In this document: in pieces, positions 50,017 to 59,159 of the stretch
How the letters are laid out: every line of letters begins with the position of its first letter
Position numbering within the stretch: the stretch's first letter is position 1
NCBI RefSeq assembly: GCF_965118895.1
Contig: NZ_CBCPJJ010000011.1
Coordinates: forward strand, 1 to 64,000
Length of the DNA stretch: 64,000 nt
Direction: 5' to 3'
From: Rahnella inusitata_A
GTDB taxonomy: Bacteria; Pseudomonadota; Gammaproteobacteria; Enterobacterales; Enterobacteriaceae
The notes under the pieces: generated by a model
Told to the model about the DNA's origin: nothing
The model's input: only the letters and a program-made list of their open reading frames with translations
The model's database searches: none
Made by a program: the position numbers and the translations under genes

Positions 50017-50883
50017 ATGTCATCGTTTTCAGGTATCTGGGTTCCACTGGTCACGCCGTTTCGTCAGGGCGAGATCGACTTTTCTGCACTGAAATCTTTG
50101 TGCACCCGGATGCTCAAACGGGGCGTCGACGGCGTTGTCGTCTGCGGTACCACCGGTGAAGCACCGATGCTGACCAAAGAAGAACAATTGCAGGTACTGG
50201 ATGCGGTACTGGAAATCGTACCGGGAAATCAGGTGATCATGGGGCTGTCCGGCACCCATATGCCGGTGATCCGTGAGATGCAGGATGCGATTTCCCGCCG
50301 TCCGGTCGCCGGTTTTCTGGTGCCTGCACCGTATTATATTCGCCCTTCTCAGCCAGCGCTGGTAGCCTGGTTCACTGAAATTGCCGATAACGCCTCCGTG
50401 CCGGTGATGCTCTACAACATTCCCTACCGCACCGGCGTACAGATGGAACTCGATACCCTGCGCCAGCTGGCAAAACACCCGCGTATTACCGCCGTCAAGG
50501 ATTGCGGCGGCAGCATTGATTTGACGCTGTCGCTGATTGCCGACGGTGAGCTGGATGTCATGTGCGGCGAAGATGTACAGATTTTCTCCACGCTTAGTCT
50601 GGGCGGCGCGGGGGCGATTGCGGCCTCTTCCCATATCTTTCCGGAAGAGTTTGTGGCGCTTATCAAACAGTTTAAAGAAGGCGATCTCATCGCCGCCCGC
50701 AAAACTTTCTTCGCCCTGTTGCCCATGATCCGCCTGATGTTCTCCACGCCCAATCCGGCAGCCATTAAGTTTGCCCTGTCGCTGGACGGGCTGATGGCAA
50801 ACGAACTACGTTCGCCAATGTTACCTGCACCGGAAAACGTCGAAACGGCGATCCGCGACTATCTTAATCAGCACTCACGCTAA
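50017..50883 (+). CDS. DapA-type dihydrodipicolinate synthase paralogue
   Basis: 288 residues of the DHDPS/N-acetylneuraminate-lyase family. Schiff-base lysine K161 in ITAVKDCGG, Y133 in LYNIPYRTG and GTTGEAP near residue 45 are all present. The usual enzyme makes 4-hydroxy-tetrahydrodipicolinate for lysine and cell-wall synthesis. Its place between a cyclic-di-GMP gene and gstA, away from the normal dapA context, suggests a paralogue; exact substrate uncertain. Confidence 0.85.
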   Translation: MSSFSGIWVPLVTPFRQGEIDFSALKSLCTRMLKRGVDGVVVCGTTGEAPMLTKEEQLQVLDAVLEIVPGNQVIMGLSGTHMPVIREMQDAISRRPVAGFLVPAPYYIRPSQPALVAWFTEIADNASVPVMLYNIPYRTGVQMELDTLRQLAKHPRITAVKDCGGSIDLTLSLIADGELDVMCGEDVQIFSTLSLGGAGAIAASSHIFPEEFVALIKQFKEGDLIAARKTFFALLPMIRLMFSTPNPAAIKFALSLDGLMANELRSPMLPAPENVETAIRDYLNQHSR

Positions 50884-51069
50884 ATCTGATGCTGTGGCGA
50901 ACGGCACAACGTCCGCCACGCCGTAACTTTTTGTTATCAGGCGTAATTTAAACACTGACTTTTACTCCCGCCGGTTCTAGGATAGAAGCAGTTTGTCTAT
51001 GCCCTGTCGCTGCCCCGTGAACCGGAGCGTTCCCGGGGTTGGCCTGATTACTTATCAGATGGAGTGATT

Positions 51070-51675
51070 ATGAAACTGTACTATAAGCCCGGTGCCTGTT
51101 CCCTTTCCCCGCATATTATTCTTCGCGAAGCCGATCTGGATTTCAGCATCGAGAAAGTGGATTTAGCGACCAAAAAAACTGAGACCGGTGACGATTTTCT
51201 GACAGTCAATCCAAAGGGTCAGATCCCGACGCTTTTGCTCAACGACGGCAGCATCCTGACCGAAGGCGTGGCGATTGTGCAATACATCGCCGATCAGAAA
51301 CCTGACCGCCAGCTGATGCCGGAACCTGGCACACCGGCCCGTTATCATGCGCTGGAATGGCTGAACTATATTGCCACCGAACTGCACAAAGGTTTCTCAC
51401 CGCTGTTTAATCCGAAAACGCCGGAAGAGTTCAAAGCCCTCACCCGCGAAGCACTGAGCAAAAAATTCGCCTACGTGAATGAATCCCTGAAAGGAAATCA
51501 TTTCCTGCTGGGGGCACGTTTTTGCGTGGCAGATGCGTATCTGTTTACCGTGATGGGTTGGGCTAAGGCTCTGAAATTCGATCTGAGCGCGCTGACCGAT
51601 TTGAATGCGTATCTGGATCGCGTGGCCGCACGCCCGGCAGTTGATGCTGCCCTGACGGCTGAAGGTCTGAAATAA
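51070..51675 (+). CDS. gstA: Glutathione S-transferase GstA
   Basis: 201 residues, beta class. MKLYYKPGACSLSPHIILREA contains Cys10, which forms mixed disulfides in E. coli GstA. C-terminal all-helical domain with VADAYLFTVMGWA. ATG 51070 has GGAG five bases upstream; the GTG at 51064 is rejected. Conserved neighbour of pdxY, with which it shares a terminator. Confidence 0.95.
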   Translation: MKLYYKPGACSLSPHIILREADLDFSIEKVDLATKKTETGDDFLTVNPKGQIPTLLLNDGSILTEGVAIVQYIADQKPDRQLMPEPGTPARYHALEWLNYIATELHKGFSPLFNPKTPEEFKALTREALSKKFAYVNESLKGNHFLLGARFCVADAYLFTVMGWAKALKFDLSALTDLNAYLDRVAARPAVDAALTAEGLK

Positions 51676-51693
51676 GTTTTCGTAAAAGCATTA

Positions 51694-51730
51694 AAAAAAC
51701 GCCCCGGCTGATTCAGCGCGGGGCGTTTTT
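51694..51730. terminator. Bidirectional terminator between gstA and pdxY
   Basis: Stem ACGCCCCG/CGGGGCGT with A-run on the left and T-run on the right, serving both convergent genes. Confidence 0.88.
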
Positions 51731-51753
51731 GTATTCAGGCGTTAAGATTTTTA

Positions 51754-52614
51754 TTACAGCTTAACGGCCGGGAAATGATGTTCCGGATTAACCATTTTGT
51801 CCTGTGCGGCGACGATTTGCAGTTCGTACTCGCCCATCGCGTGTGTTGCCAACATCACCTCGTACACCGCAGCCGTCACATGTTCCAGGGCTTTATCCAG
51901 CGCTTCGCCTTTCAGCAAGTTCACCAGCAGTAAACCACTGGTCAGATCCCCCACGCCGACCGGCTGACGCACGCCAAAATCCACCAGCGGACGATCGATA
52001 TGCCAGGCTTCTTCAGCCGTCACCAGCAGCATTTCAAACCGGTCACTGTGATAGCCAGCGCGACTCAGATGTTTCACCAGCACGATTTTCGGCCCTCTGT
52101 CGATGAGCTCACGCGCGGTGGCTACTGCCTCTTCGACGCTTGCCACCGCGTGGCCGCTGAGTAATTCCAGCTCCAGCAGATTTGGCGCAATAATGTCACA
52201 GTTGATCAAGGCCTGATTGCAGTGAAACTCCGCCACCCCCGGCGCAACGATACAGCCTTTTTCAGGATGGCCCATTACCGGATCGCAAAAATACCATGCA
52301 TCCGGATTAGCCGCTTTCACCCTACGCACAATCTCCAGAATACTCTGGCCCTGTTCAGGGGAGCCGATATAACCACTCAGCACCGCGTCACAATCTTTCA
52401 GGCGATCAATGTCACCGATGCCCTGGGCGATTTCAGTCAAATGGCTGGCTGGCATTACGCAACCGGTCCAGTGGCCATATTGCGTATGGTTAGAAAATTG
52501 AACCGTATTCAAAGGCCAAACGTTTGCGCCCATGCGACGCATAGGAAATTCCGCCGCGCTGTTACCGGCGTGACCAAAAACGGTGTGTGACTGAATCGAA
52601 AGAATGCTTTTCAT
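51754..52614 (-). CDS. pdxY: Pyridoxal kinase PdxY
   Basis: 286 residues, ribokinase family. MKSILSIQSHTVFGHAGNSAAEFPM and the catalytic GVGDLTSG (near residue 221) match E. coli PdxY. Phosphorylates pyridoxal in the vitamin B6 salvage pathway. It lies next to tyrS and pdxH as in E. coli. Confidence 0.96.
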   Translation of the reverse strand: MKSILSIQSHTVFGHAGNSAAEFPMRRMGANVWPLNTVQFSNHTQYGHWTGCVMPASHLTEIAQGIGDIDRLKDCDAVLSGYIGSPEQGQSILEIVRRVKAANPDAWYFCDPVMGHPEKGCIVAPGVAEFHCNQALINCDIIAPNLLELELLSGHAVASVEEAVATARELIDRGPKIVLVKHLSRAGYHSDRFEMLLVTAEEAWHIDRPLVDFGVRQPVGVGDLTSGLLLVNLLKGEALDKALEHVTAAVYEVMLATHAMGEYELQIVAAQDKMVNPEHHFPAVKL

Positions 52615-52718
52615 GAGGAATTACCGATAGCAACGTCATCGGAAGATGGCGGAATGACTGAGTTGTCATGGCAAAATTGAGGGGCCATCAGGCCCCCCAT
52701 TGATGCCGGTCGTAAAGC

Positions 52719-53993
52719 TTATGCCCAGAGCAGCAGGGTGTAGTTCTTTTTACCGCGACGCAACAAGGTGTAACGGCCAAACAGTCGGTCACTGTCAGCA
52801 AAGCTGTATTCAGTGTCTGTCTGTTTTTCGCCATTAACGGAAACGGCGTTTGAGGAAATCATGGTACGCGCCTGTCCTTTGGACGGTGCCATACCGGCGA
52901 TGACCAGCGCCTGTTGCAGATCGGTATCACGCGGTACTTCGAACAACTCAAGGCCGTCCTGCGCCAGCTGGCCGAAATCGACTTCGGTCATTTCGCTCAG
53001 GGAACCGGAGAACAGGCTCTGGGTGATGCGTTTCGCCGCGGCCAGACCTTCTTCGCCGTGCACCATGCCGGTGACTTCTTCCGCCAGCACATACTGTGCG
53101 CGCGGGGCTTTGCCGCTGTTTTTGTCTTCTTCTTCCAGTGCATTGATCTCTTCAATGCTCATGAAGGTGAAGAACTTCAGGAAACGGTAAACGTCGGCGT
53201 CAGCGGTGTTAATCCAGAACTGGTAGAATTTGTACGGGCTGGTTTTCTTCGGATCCAGCCAGACCGCGCCGCCTTCGGTCTTACCGAATTTGGTGCCGTC
53301 CGCTTTAGTGATAAGCGGAACAGTGAGGCCGAAGACCTGCTTCTGGTGCATACGACGGGTTAAATCTATACCCGATGTGATGTTACCCCACTGGTCGGAA
53401 CCTCCGATTTGCAGCACGACTTCATGGCGACTGTACAGCTCGGAGAAGTCGTAACCCTGCAACAGATTGTAAGAGAACTCGGTGAAGGAAATACCGCTGT
53501 CATCGCGATTCAGGCGCTGTTTCACCGCTTCTTTGTTGATCATCTGGTTAACAGAGAAATGTTTACCGATATCACGCAGGAAAGTCAGCACGTTGATGCC
53601 GCCGAACCAGTCGTAGTTATTTGCGGTAATGGCGCTGTTTTCACCACAGTTGAAATCAAGGAATGGCGAAACCTGATGGCGGATTTTCTCAACCCATTCG
53701 TTTACGGTTTCATTGGTATTGAGCTTACGTTCGGTAGCTTTGAAACTTGGGTCGCCGATAAGGCCAGTCGCGCCGCCCACCAGAGCCACAGGTTTGTGGC
53801 CGCTGAGCTGGAAACGCTTCAGGCAAAGCAATGGCACCAGATGACCCAAATGCAAGCTGTCTGCGGTAGGATCGAAACCGCAATAGAGTGCAATTGGCCC
53901 TTGCGCCAGTCGCTCTGCTAACGCTTCTTCATCCGTCACCTGGGCAACGAGGCCCCGCTCTTGCAGTTGTTTAATCAGGTTGCTGCTCGCCAT
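52719..53993 (-). CDS. tyrS: Tyrosyl-tRNA synthetase TyrS
   Basis: 424 residues, the E. coli length. HLGHLVPLLCLKRF carries the HIGH signature and KFGKTEGGAVW the KMSKS-like site; the S4 RNA-binding domain is at the C-terminus. Charges tRNA-Tyr. ATG 53993 with GGAG six bases upstream; a TTG one codon earlier is not used. A terminator was not clearly seen after it. Confidence 0.97.
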   Translation of the reverse strand: MASSNLIKQLQERGLVAQVTDEEALAERLAQGPIALYCGFDPTADSLHLGHLVPLLCLKRFQLSGHKPVALVGGATGLIGDPSFKATERKLNTNETVNEWVEKIRHQVSPFLDFNCGENSAITANNYDWFGGINVLTFLRDIGKHFSVNQMINKEAVKQRLNRDDSGISFTEFSYNLLQGYDFSELYSRHEVVLQIGGSDQWGNITSGIDLTRRMHQKQVFGLTVPLITKADGTKFGKTEGGAVWLDPKKTSPYKFYQFWINTADADVYRFLKFFTFMSIEEINALEEEDKNSGKAPRAQYVLAEEVTGMVHGEEGLAAAKRITQSLFSGSLSEMTEVDFGQLAQDGLELFEVPRDTDLQQALVIAGMAPSKGQARTMISSNAVSVNGEKQTDTEYSFADSDRLFGRYTLLRRGKKNYTLLLWA

Positions 53994-54155
53994 CAAAGAC
54001 TCCGTTTATATGTACTAAGAATTATGTACTGAATGTGTGCAGATTCGTGTCCGGCATCATGCCGCGCATGTGCCTTTTCTCTCACCTTTACGGGGGACGT
54101 CATAGAATAAAGCGCTCATCGCCCGAGCGCTAGGAATTCGCATCATTTTGTTCGT

Positions 54156-54821
54156 TCAGGGGGCGAGACGGTCTATTTTCCAGCCAGTTTCGCTTTCTTC
54201 GGCATCCCGCTGATAAATGAAGCGATCGTGCAGACGGTGTTCGCCCCCCTGCCAGAACTCCATCGACTCCACTTTCACGCGGAATCCGCCCCAGAAACTC
54301 GGCAGCGGCACTTCGCCTTTGCTGAACTTTTGTTTCAGTTCGAGGAACTTGCTTTCCAGCACGCCACGCGCCGAAATCCGGCTGGACTGCTGCGACACCC
54401 ACGCGCCGATCTGGCTGTCTTTCGGGCGACTGGTGAAGTATTTCATCACTTCCAGCGTGGAAAGACGTTCGGCCTGCCCGAGTACAATGACCTGGCGATC
54501 CAACATGTGCCACGGGAACAGCAGGCTGATGTGCGAATTCAGCGCCAGCTGTTGTGCTTTGCGGCTACCCAGATTGGTGTAGAACACCAGCCCTTTTTCA
54601 TCGTAGTGCTTGAGTAACACAATTCGCTGGAAAGGCTGCCCGTTCTCATCAACTGTCGCCACCACCATCGCCGTAGGATCCGCCAGCTTTGCCTCACAGG
54701 CCTGTTTCAGCCAGTGCTCAAATAAGGGTAGCGGTTCAGGGGTCAGGTCGGCGCGACGTAGCCCGCCACGCGTGTATTCACGACGCGAGTCGGCAACATC
54801 AAATTCATTATTATCAGCCAT
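54156..54821 (-). CDS. pdxH: Pyridoxine 5'-phosphate oxidase PdxH
   Basis: 221 residues matching E. coli PdxH (RREYTRGGLRRADLTPEPLPLFEHW, WGGFRVKVESMEFWQGGEHRLHDRF). FMN-dependent oxidation of pyridoxine/pyridoxamine phosphate to PLP. It precedes tyrS in the same direction, with about 160 bases between. Confidence 0.96.
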   Translation of the reverse strand: MADNNEFDVADSRREYTRGGLRRADLTPEPLPLFEHWLKQACEAKLADPTAMVVATVDENGQPFQRIVLLKHYDEKGLVFYTNLGSRKAQQLALNSHISLLFPWHMLDRQVIVLGQAERLSTLEVMKYFTSRPKDSQIGAWVSQQSSRISARGVLESKFLELKQKFSKGEVPLPSFWGGFRVKVESMEFWQGGEHRLHDRFIYQRDAEESETGWKIDRLAP

Positions 54822-54925
54822 ATGGATTCAATTGCGTATCAACAGGAAGGTAACTGCATTGTGCACCCGCCGCGTCAGGATCTCAACGTCCCTGACGCGG
54901 GGTTTTAGAAAGGAAACAGGCTTTA

Positions 54926-55240
54926 TTAAGACTTTTGGACGCAGTCGTCGATGATCACATTATCACCGCGCTGAACGAAGGCCTGATTACCTTTAGACCA
55001 GAAGGTGTAGTGGCTGTCGCTGTATTTGGTGCCGGACGCCGATTCCACCTGTTTCAGTTTCAATTGTTCGCCATCAAGCACCATGCTCACCTGCTGTGAC
55101 GGTTTATCGAGCGTGACGGTCAGCGGCAAGGTGCCACATTGATAATGTAATTCCTGCGTCGGGCTTTCCGCCTGATGTTGAAACTGACTACATCCGGCCA
55201 GCGTTAACCCGGCTAAAGCAGCGAAAATCGCCTTTTTCAT
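54926..55240 (-). CDS. mliC: Membrane-bound lysozyme inhibitor MliC
   Basis: 104 residues, lipoprotein with lipobox LAGC at residue 17. The mature part has YQCGTLPLTVTLDK and YTFWSKGNQAFVQRGDNVIIDDC, the COG3895 MliC fold with its conserved Cys pair. Protects against host C-type lysozyme. Lies between anmK and pdxH as in E. coli. Confidence 0.93.
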   Translation of the reverse strand: MKKAIFAALAGLTLAGCSQFQHQAESPTQELHYQCGTLPLTVTLDKPSQQVSMVLDGEQLKLKQVESASGTKYSDSHYTFWSKGNQAFVQRGDNVIIDDCVQKS

Positions 55241-55324
55241 CTGGTACTCCCTGAGTGTTTTGGTCTATCCCCGATATGTACCACGCCCGCTGGCGCAGCA
55301 CATTGAGATAAAACCGAGAACACA

Positions 55325-56452
55325 TCAGGCGCGGGAGGAAACCACGGGATAAATAGCCCCGAGCACAGTTTCACGACTTGCCCCAGTCACTGACGGCAGA
55401 TTGCCAGACTGGCCGGATAAGGTACGAAAAGCCAGCCAGGCAAACGCCAGCGCTTCCATGTCGTCGCCGCTGATGCCAAAAGCGTCGGTGGTGCAAACCT
55501 CAGTTCCAGGCAGCATTGCGGACAAGCGCGCCATCAGCAGCGGGTTACGCGCACCGCCGCCGCAGACCATCAGACGATCGCACCCGCCGGTCAGTTGAAC
55601 CTGTTCGGCGATGCTGACGGACGTCAGTTCGGTCAACGTCGCCTGCACATCCACCCCGGAGACTTCCGGGCCTCGCGCCAGCTGCTTTTCCAGCCAGGCC
55701 ATATTGAAATATTCCCGCCCGGTACTTTTCGGCGCAGGTTCAGCAAAGTAAGGATCGGAAAGCATCTGTTGTAACAGGCGTAAATTCACCCGCCCCTGAC
55801 TGGCCCATTGGGCACCTTTGTCGTAAGGCTGATTTTGATGGCGTGAGATCCAGGCATCCATCAGCATATTACCGGGTCCGGTGTCATAGCCGCGTACCGG
55901 CTGTCCCGGCAGCAGCATGGAAAGATTGGCAATTCCGCCGATATTGAGGATCATCCGCCTCTCGGCCGGATCGGCCAGCAAGGCCTGATGAAATGCAGGC
56001 ACCAGCGGCGCGCCCTGTCCGCCCCATGCCATATCACGGCGGCGGAAATCGCCGACGGTCGTAATCCCGGTCATAGCCGCAATGCGATTGTTATCACCGA
56101 GTTGCATCGAGAATGTGGTGTCCCCTTTTGGCTGATGCCAGACCGTCTGACCGTGGCAGCCAATCGCCGTCACCTCTTCGGGTGAAATGCCCGCGCTTTT
56201 TAGCAAACCCAGCACCGCCTCACCAAAGAGAATGCCCAGCTGAGTATCCAGCGCGCCGACCTGCTCGAGCGTCACCTGTTGTCCCTGACACATCCCCAGC
56301 ACAGCGTTTTTAAGCGCAAGGGGGATTGGGTGCGAATAGCTTGCCTGCTGTGCGACCATACGTTCGTCGATAGCAGCCAGCACAACATCAATGCCATCGA
56401 GGCTGGTGCCAGACATCACCCCGATGTAGCGACCCGATTTCATAGATAACAT
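55325..56452 (-). CDS. anmK: Anhydro-N-acetylmuramic acid kinase AnmK
   Basis: 375 residues matching E. coli AnmK: MKSGRYIGVMSGTSLDGIDVV (ATP site), CHGQTVWHQP and ILNIGGIANLSML. Converts anhMurNAc to MurNAc-6-phosphate in cell-wall recycling. ATG 56452 is preferred over an ATG three codons in because GGAG lies six bases upstream. Confidence 0.96.
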   Translation of the reverse strand: MLSMKSGRYIGVMSGTSLDGIDVVLAAIDERMVAQQASYSHPIPLALKNAVLGMCQGQQVTLEQVGALDTQLGILFGEAVLGLLKSAGISPEEVTAIGCHGQTVWHQPKGDTTFSMQLGDNNRIAAMTGITTVGDFRRRDMAWGGQGAPLVPAFHQALLADPAERRMILNIGGIANLSMLLPGQPVRGYDTGPGNMLMDAWISRHQNQPYDKGAQWASQGRVNLRLLQQMLSDPYFAEPAPKSTGREYFNMAWLEKQLARGPEVSGVDVQATLTELTSVSIAEQVQLTGGCDRLMVCGGGARNPLLMARLSAMLPGTEVCTTDAFGISGDDMEALAFAWLAFRTLSGQSGNLPSVTGASRETVLGAIYPVVSSRA

Positions 56453-56680
56453 TCTTCACTCCTCAGCAAAAAGATCCCGACCGGCTATCTCACAGAGTAG
56501 GCCGAATTCAGATCACAACACCATGAATTACTGAATTTTTATCACACGCTGTGATAACTCCGTGTTTTTCATCTCACGATACCGTCTTTTGAAATTTATC
56601 CGTGTTGTAAAAACAAGCACTCAGTATGTTAAACCGCGGTGTTTTTGATTTAACACAAAGCTGTCTTAAACTTAAACCTG

Positions 56681-56715
56681 CGTTTATTATTAGTTGAAGA
56701 GAACTTCGTTATACT
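56681..56715 (+). promoter_or_regulatory. Possible PhoP box and -10 upstream of slyB
   Basis: CGTTTA-N5-AGTTGA (56681-56697) has the direct-repeat form and spacing of PhoP boxes, though two to three bases differ. TATACT lies 12 bases further on at 56710-56715, the usual distance from PhoP box to -10. In E. coli slyB is PhoP-regulated. Position and consensus both support it; not proven. Confidence 0.45.
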
Positions 56716-56839
56716 CGAAGACAGTTAAGTCAATATGGTTAATGACAGCCTCGACAGTGATGTTGAACTGTGTGCCGGTTTTTCTCTGTTGTTGTCGCTA
56801 CCCTGTCAGAAGTGCAGCAGCATCTTAAAGGAGCTATTT

Positions 56840-57310
56840 ATGATTAAGCGTTTACTTGTCGTCGCACTTGCCGGCGTTTCCCTTGCTGGTTGCGTCAGCG
56901 ATAACTCTTTGTCTGGCGATGTGTATTCATCTTCGCAGGCAAAACAAATCCAGCAGGTCACATACGGCACCATCGTTTCTACCCGCGCGGTGCAGATCCA
57001 GGGTGGCGATGATTCCAACATCATCGGTGCGCTGGGCGGTGCTGTATTAGGTGGTTTCCTCGGGAACACCGTCGGTGGCGGTACCGGTCGTAGTCTGGCG
57101 ACCGCTGCAGGTGCAGTAGCCGGTGGCGTTGCAGGTCAGGGTGTACAAAGTAACCTTAACCGTTCTAACGGTGTAGAACTGCAAATCCGTCGTGATGACG
57201 GCACAACCATTCAGGTGGTTCAGAAAGCCGGTCCTACCAAATTTAGCGTCGGCCAGCGTGTCAGCATGGCGAGCAGTGGCAGCACCATTACGGTGTCTCC
57301 TGGCGCCTGA
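56840..57310 (+). CDS. slyB: Outer-membrane lipoprotein SlyB
   Basis: 156 residues. Lipobox LAGC near residue 17, a central glycine-zipper (GALGGAVLGGFLGNTVGGGTG and AAGAVAGGVAGQGV) as in SlyB/Pal-like lipoproteins, and a beta-rich C-terminus. Stabilises the outer membrane under magnesium limitation. ATG 56840 has AAGGAG six to seven bases upstream. Divergent from anmK. Confidence 0.95.
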   Translation: MIKRLLVVALAGVSLAGCVSDNSLSGDVYSSSQAKQIQQVTYGTIVSTRAVQIQGGDDSNIIGALGGAVLGGFLGNTVGGGTGRSLATAAGAVAGGVAGQGVQSNLNRSNGVELQIRRDDGTTIQVVQKAGPTKFSVGQRVSMASSGSTITVSPGA

Positions 57311-57340
57311 GTCTTCTGAGCTGCAATGCAGCCAGAAACC

Positions 57341-57373
57341 AAAAAACCGAAGCCAATGGCTTCGGTTTTTTTA
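57341..57373 (+). terminator. Terminator of slyB
   Basis: Perfect nine-bp stem ACCGAAGCC-AAT-GGCTTCGGT flanked by A- and T-runs. Confidence 0.92.
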
Positions 57374-57436
57374 TGGATAACCCTTTTGAAATCAGGGCTG
57401 AATCAAGGCTGTGTGACGTAAATAGAATTTTGTTTC

Positions 57437-57871
57437 TTATGATTTGCTTTGTAATGAAGCAATATTTTTTTCCAGCCGTGACAACATTCCGCTAAGTTGT
57501 TCGATTTCTGCAGCTGACATACCGGACAGAATTTCTTTGCGGGTTGAGTTAATTACCGTCTCCATTTTATGGATGATCGGTGCGGATTCTTCGGTGAGCT
57601 TAATGCGTTTAGCACGGCGATCGCTGGCGCAGGTCTGCCGGGTGATCAACTTTTTTTCTTCTAGCTGATCCAGCGTGCGGACCAGAGACGGTTGTTCAAT
57701 ACCGATGGCTTTCGCCAGCTGAATTTGCGACTGTTCTGGTGGTAACATGTTGATATTATGCAATGTTACCCAATGAGTTTGCGTAAGTTCTAACGGCTTA
57801 AGCCGCTCATCAATCAACGCACGCCAGGCACGAACTAATCGTGCTAGATCTGACCCCAGATTCGATTCCAA
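57437..57871 (-). CDS. slyA: MarR-family regulator SlyA
   Basis: 144 residues. MESNLGSDLARLVRAWRALID and the winged helix (KAIGIEQPSLVRTLDQLEEKKLITR, CASDRRAKRIKL) match SlyA/RovA. It binds AT-rich palindromes and counteracts H-NS. A near-consensus SlyA palindrome (57890-57901) lies 19 bases upstream of its start, and the divergent operon ydhIJK is a known type of target. Confidence 0.95.
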   Translation of the reverse strand: MESNLGSDLARLVRAWRALIDERLKPLELTQTHWVTLHNINMLPPEQSQIQLAKAIGIEQPSLVRTLDQLEEKKLITRQTCASDRRAKRIKLTEESAPIIHKMETVINSTRKEILSGMSAAEIEQLSGMLSRLEKNIASLQSKS

Positions 57872-57889
57872 TTATCCCCTCCTTATAAT

Positions 57890-57901
57890 TAGCATGCTAA
57901 G
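57890..57901. promoter_or_regulatory. SlyA-type palindrome between slyA and ydhI
   Basis: TTAGCATGCTAA is a perfect palindrome, one base from the SlyA consensus TTAGCAAGCTAA. It suggests autoregulation and control of the divergent efflux operon. Confidence 0.75.
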
Positions 57902-58008
57902 ATAACTCCCCAGAGTTTAGCTTAGTTTTAAGAACTTTAATCGAGAAATTACAATTCTGTATATAATAATAGGTACTGCTGTAACCGGAAGCTACATCCC
58001 GGCATCTA

Positions 58009-58296
58009 ATGGCAAACTCGTTTATAACACAATCACTGGCAGAGATTAATATTGTGAATACCCAAATGTTTCAAGCAGGCTTCCCGCTCCCTGATTTGGT
58101 GCTAGGTGCCTCACTTTATTTCCCTCCAATTTTCAAAGCATTTTTACTGGGATTGGTATTCTGGCTTTTGATACATCGGCTGCTGCGTGATTGGATCTAT
58201 TCCGGTGAAGTCTGGCATCCAACGTTGATGGATTTATCCCTTTTTGTGATCTCTATTTGTGCTGCACTGTTGCTCATGGTGAACCTCTTAAAATGA
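58009..58296 (+). CDS. ydhI: DUF1656 membrane protein YdhI
   Basis: A 95-residue protein with two membrane segments, of the AaeX/DUF1656 family (GASLYFPPIFKAFLLGLVFWLLIHRLL). Found with HlyD- and FUSC-type partners. The start is uncertain: no ribosome site precedes the ATG at 58009, and a GTG at 58053 or ATG at 58066 could be used. Overlaps ydhJ as ATGA. Confidence 0.85.
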   Translation: MANSFITQSLAEINIVNTQMFQAGFPLPDLVLGASLYFPPIFKAFLLGLVFWLLIHRLLRDWIYSGEVWHPTLMDLSLFVISICAALLLMVNLLK

Positions 58297-59150
58297 AATT
58301 TAAAACCCTAAAATATTTCTCAACAGTGTTGGTTTTCGCGGTCGCAATATGTGCAGGATGGTGGATGTGGAATTTCTACATGCAATCGCCCTGGACTCGC
58401 GATGGAAAAGTGCGGGCCGAAATTGTTGATATCACGCCGGAAGTGTCCGGTCGCATTATTGATATCAATGTGCATGACAACCAGTTCGTGAAAAGTGGTG
58501 ATCCGTTGTTCAGTCTGGATCCGGTGCCATTTAAAATTGCGGTGAATAATGCCGAGGCCGATCTGGCGAAAGCCGCCGCAGATTTAACCAAAGCCAATCA
58601 TGAAGCTACACGACGCCGTGGCCTGGGCACCAATGTTATTTCTGCAGAGTCGCTCGATGAATCTAATATTAGCGCCAAGGCGATGCAGGCGGCCTATCAG
58701 GCTGCACAGTCATCATTGGAGCAGGCGAAATGGAATTTGAGCAAAACCAGTATTGTCGCGCCAACTGACGGTTATATCACCAATCTGCAAACCCGTAAGG
58801 GCAATTACGCCTCCACGGGTACGCCGCTGGTCGGTCTGGTGGATATTCACTCTTTCTATGTGCTGGGCTATTTCGAAGAAACTAAATTGAAGAATATCCG
58901 TGAGGGCGCGCTGGCTGATATCACCTTATTCAACGGTAATATCCCGTTAAAAGGTCAGGTGGAAAGTATTGGACGGGCGATTTACGATCAGAGTCAGGAT
59001 GCCTCTGATGACCTGCTGATGAATGTGAAACCGAACGTTCCGTGGGTACGTCTGGCGCAGCGTGTACCGGTGCGCATCAAGCTTCAGGATGTGCCAGAGC
59101 ATACCGTGCTGGTCGCAGGAACCACTTGCACAATTTCGATCCGTAATTAA
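58293..59150 (+). CDS. ydhJ: HlyD-type membrane fusion protein YdhJ
   Basis: 285 residues. N-terminal membrane anchor (STVLVFAVAICAGWWMWNFY), then VSGRIIDINVHDNQFVKSGDPLF (biotinyl-lipoyl-like half), helical hairpin and second half-motif (VAPTDGYITNLQTRKGNYASTGTPL). Links an inner-membrane pump with the envelope. The ATG at 58293 overlaps the ydhI stop. Confidence 0.93.
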   Translation: MKFKTLKYFSTVLVFAVAICAGWWMWNFYMQSPWTRDGKVRAEIVDITPEVSGRIIDINVHDNQFVKSGDPLFSLDPVPFKIAVNNAEADLAKAAADLTKANHEATRRRGLGTNVISAESLDESNISAKAMQAAYQAAQSSLEQAKWNLSKTSIVAPTDGYITNLQTRKGNYASTGTPLVGLVDIHSFYVLGYFEETKLKNIREGALADITLFNGNIPLKGQVESIGRAIYDQSQDASDDLLMNVKPNVPWVRLAQRVPVRIKLQDVPEHTVLVAGTTCTISIRN

Positions 59151-59159
59151 GGCCGCGCC

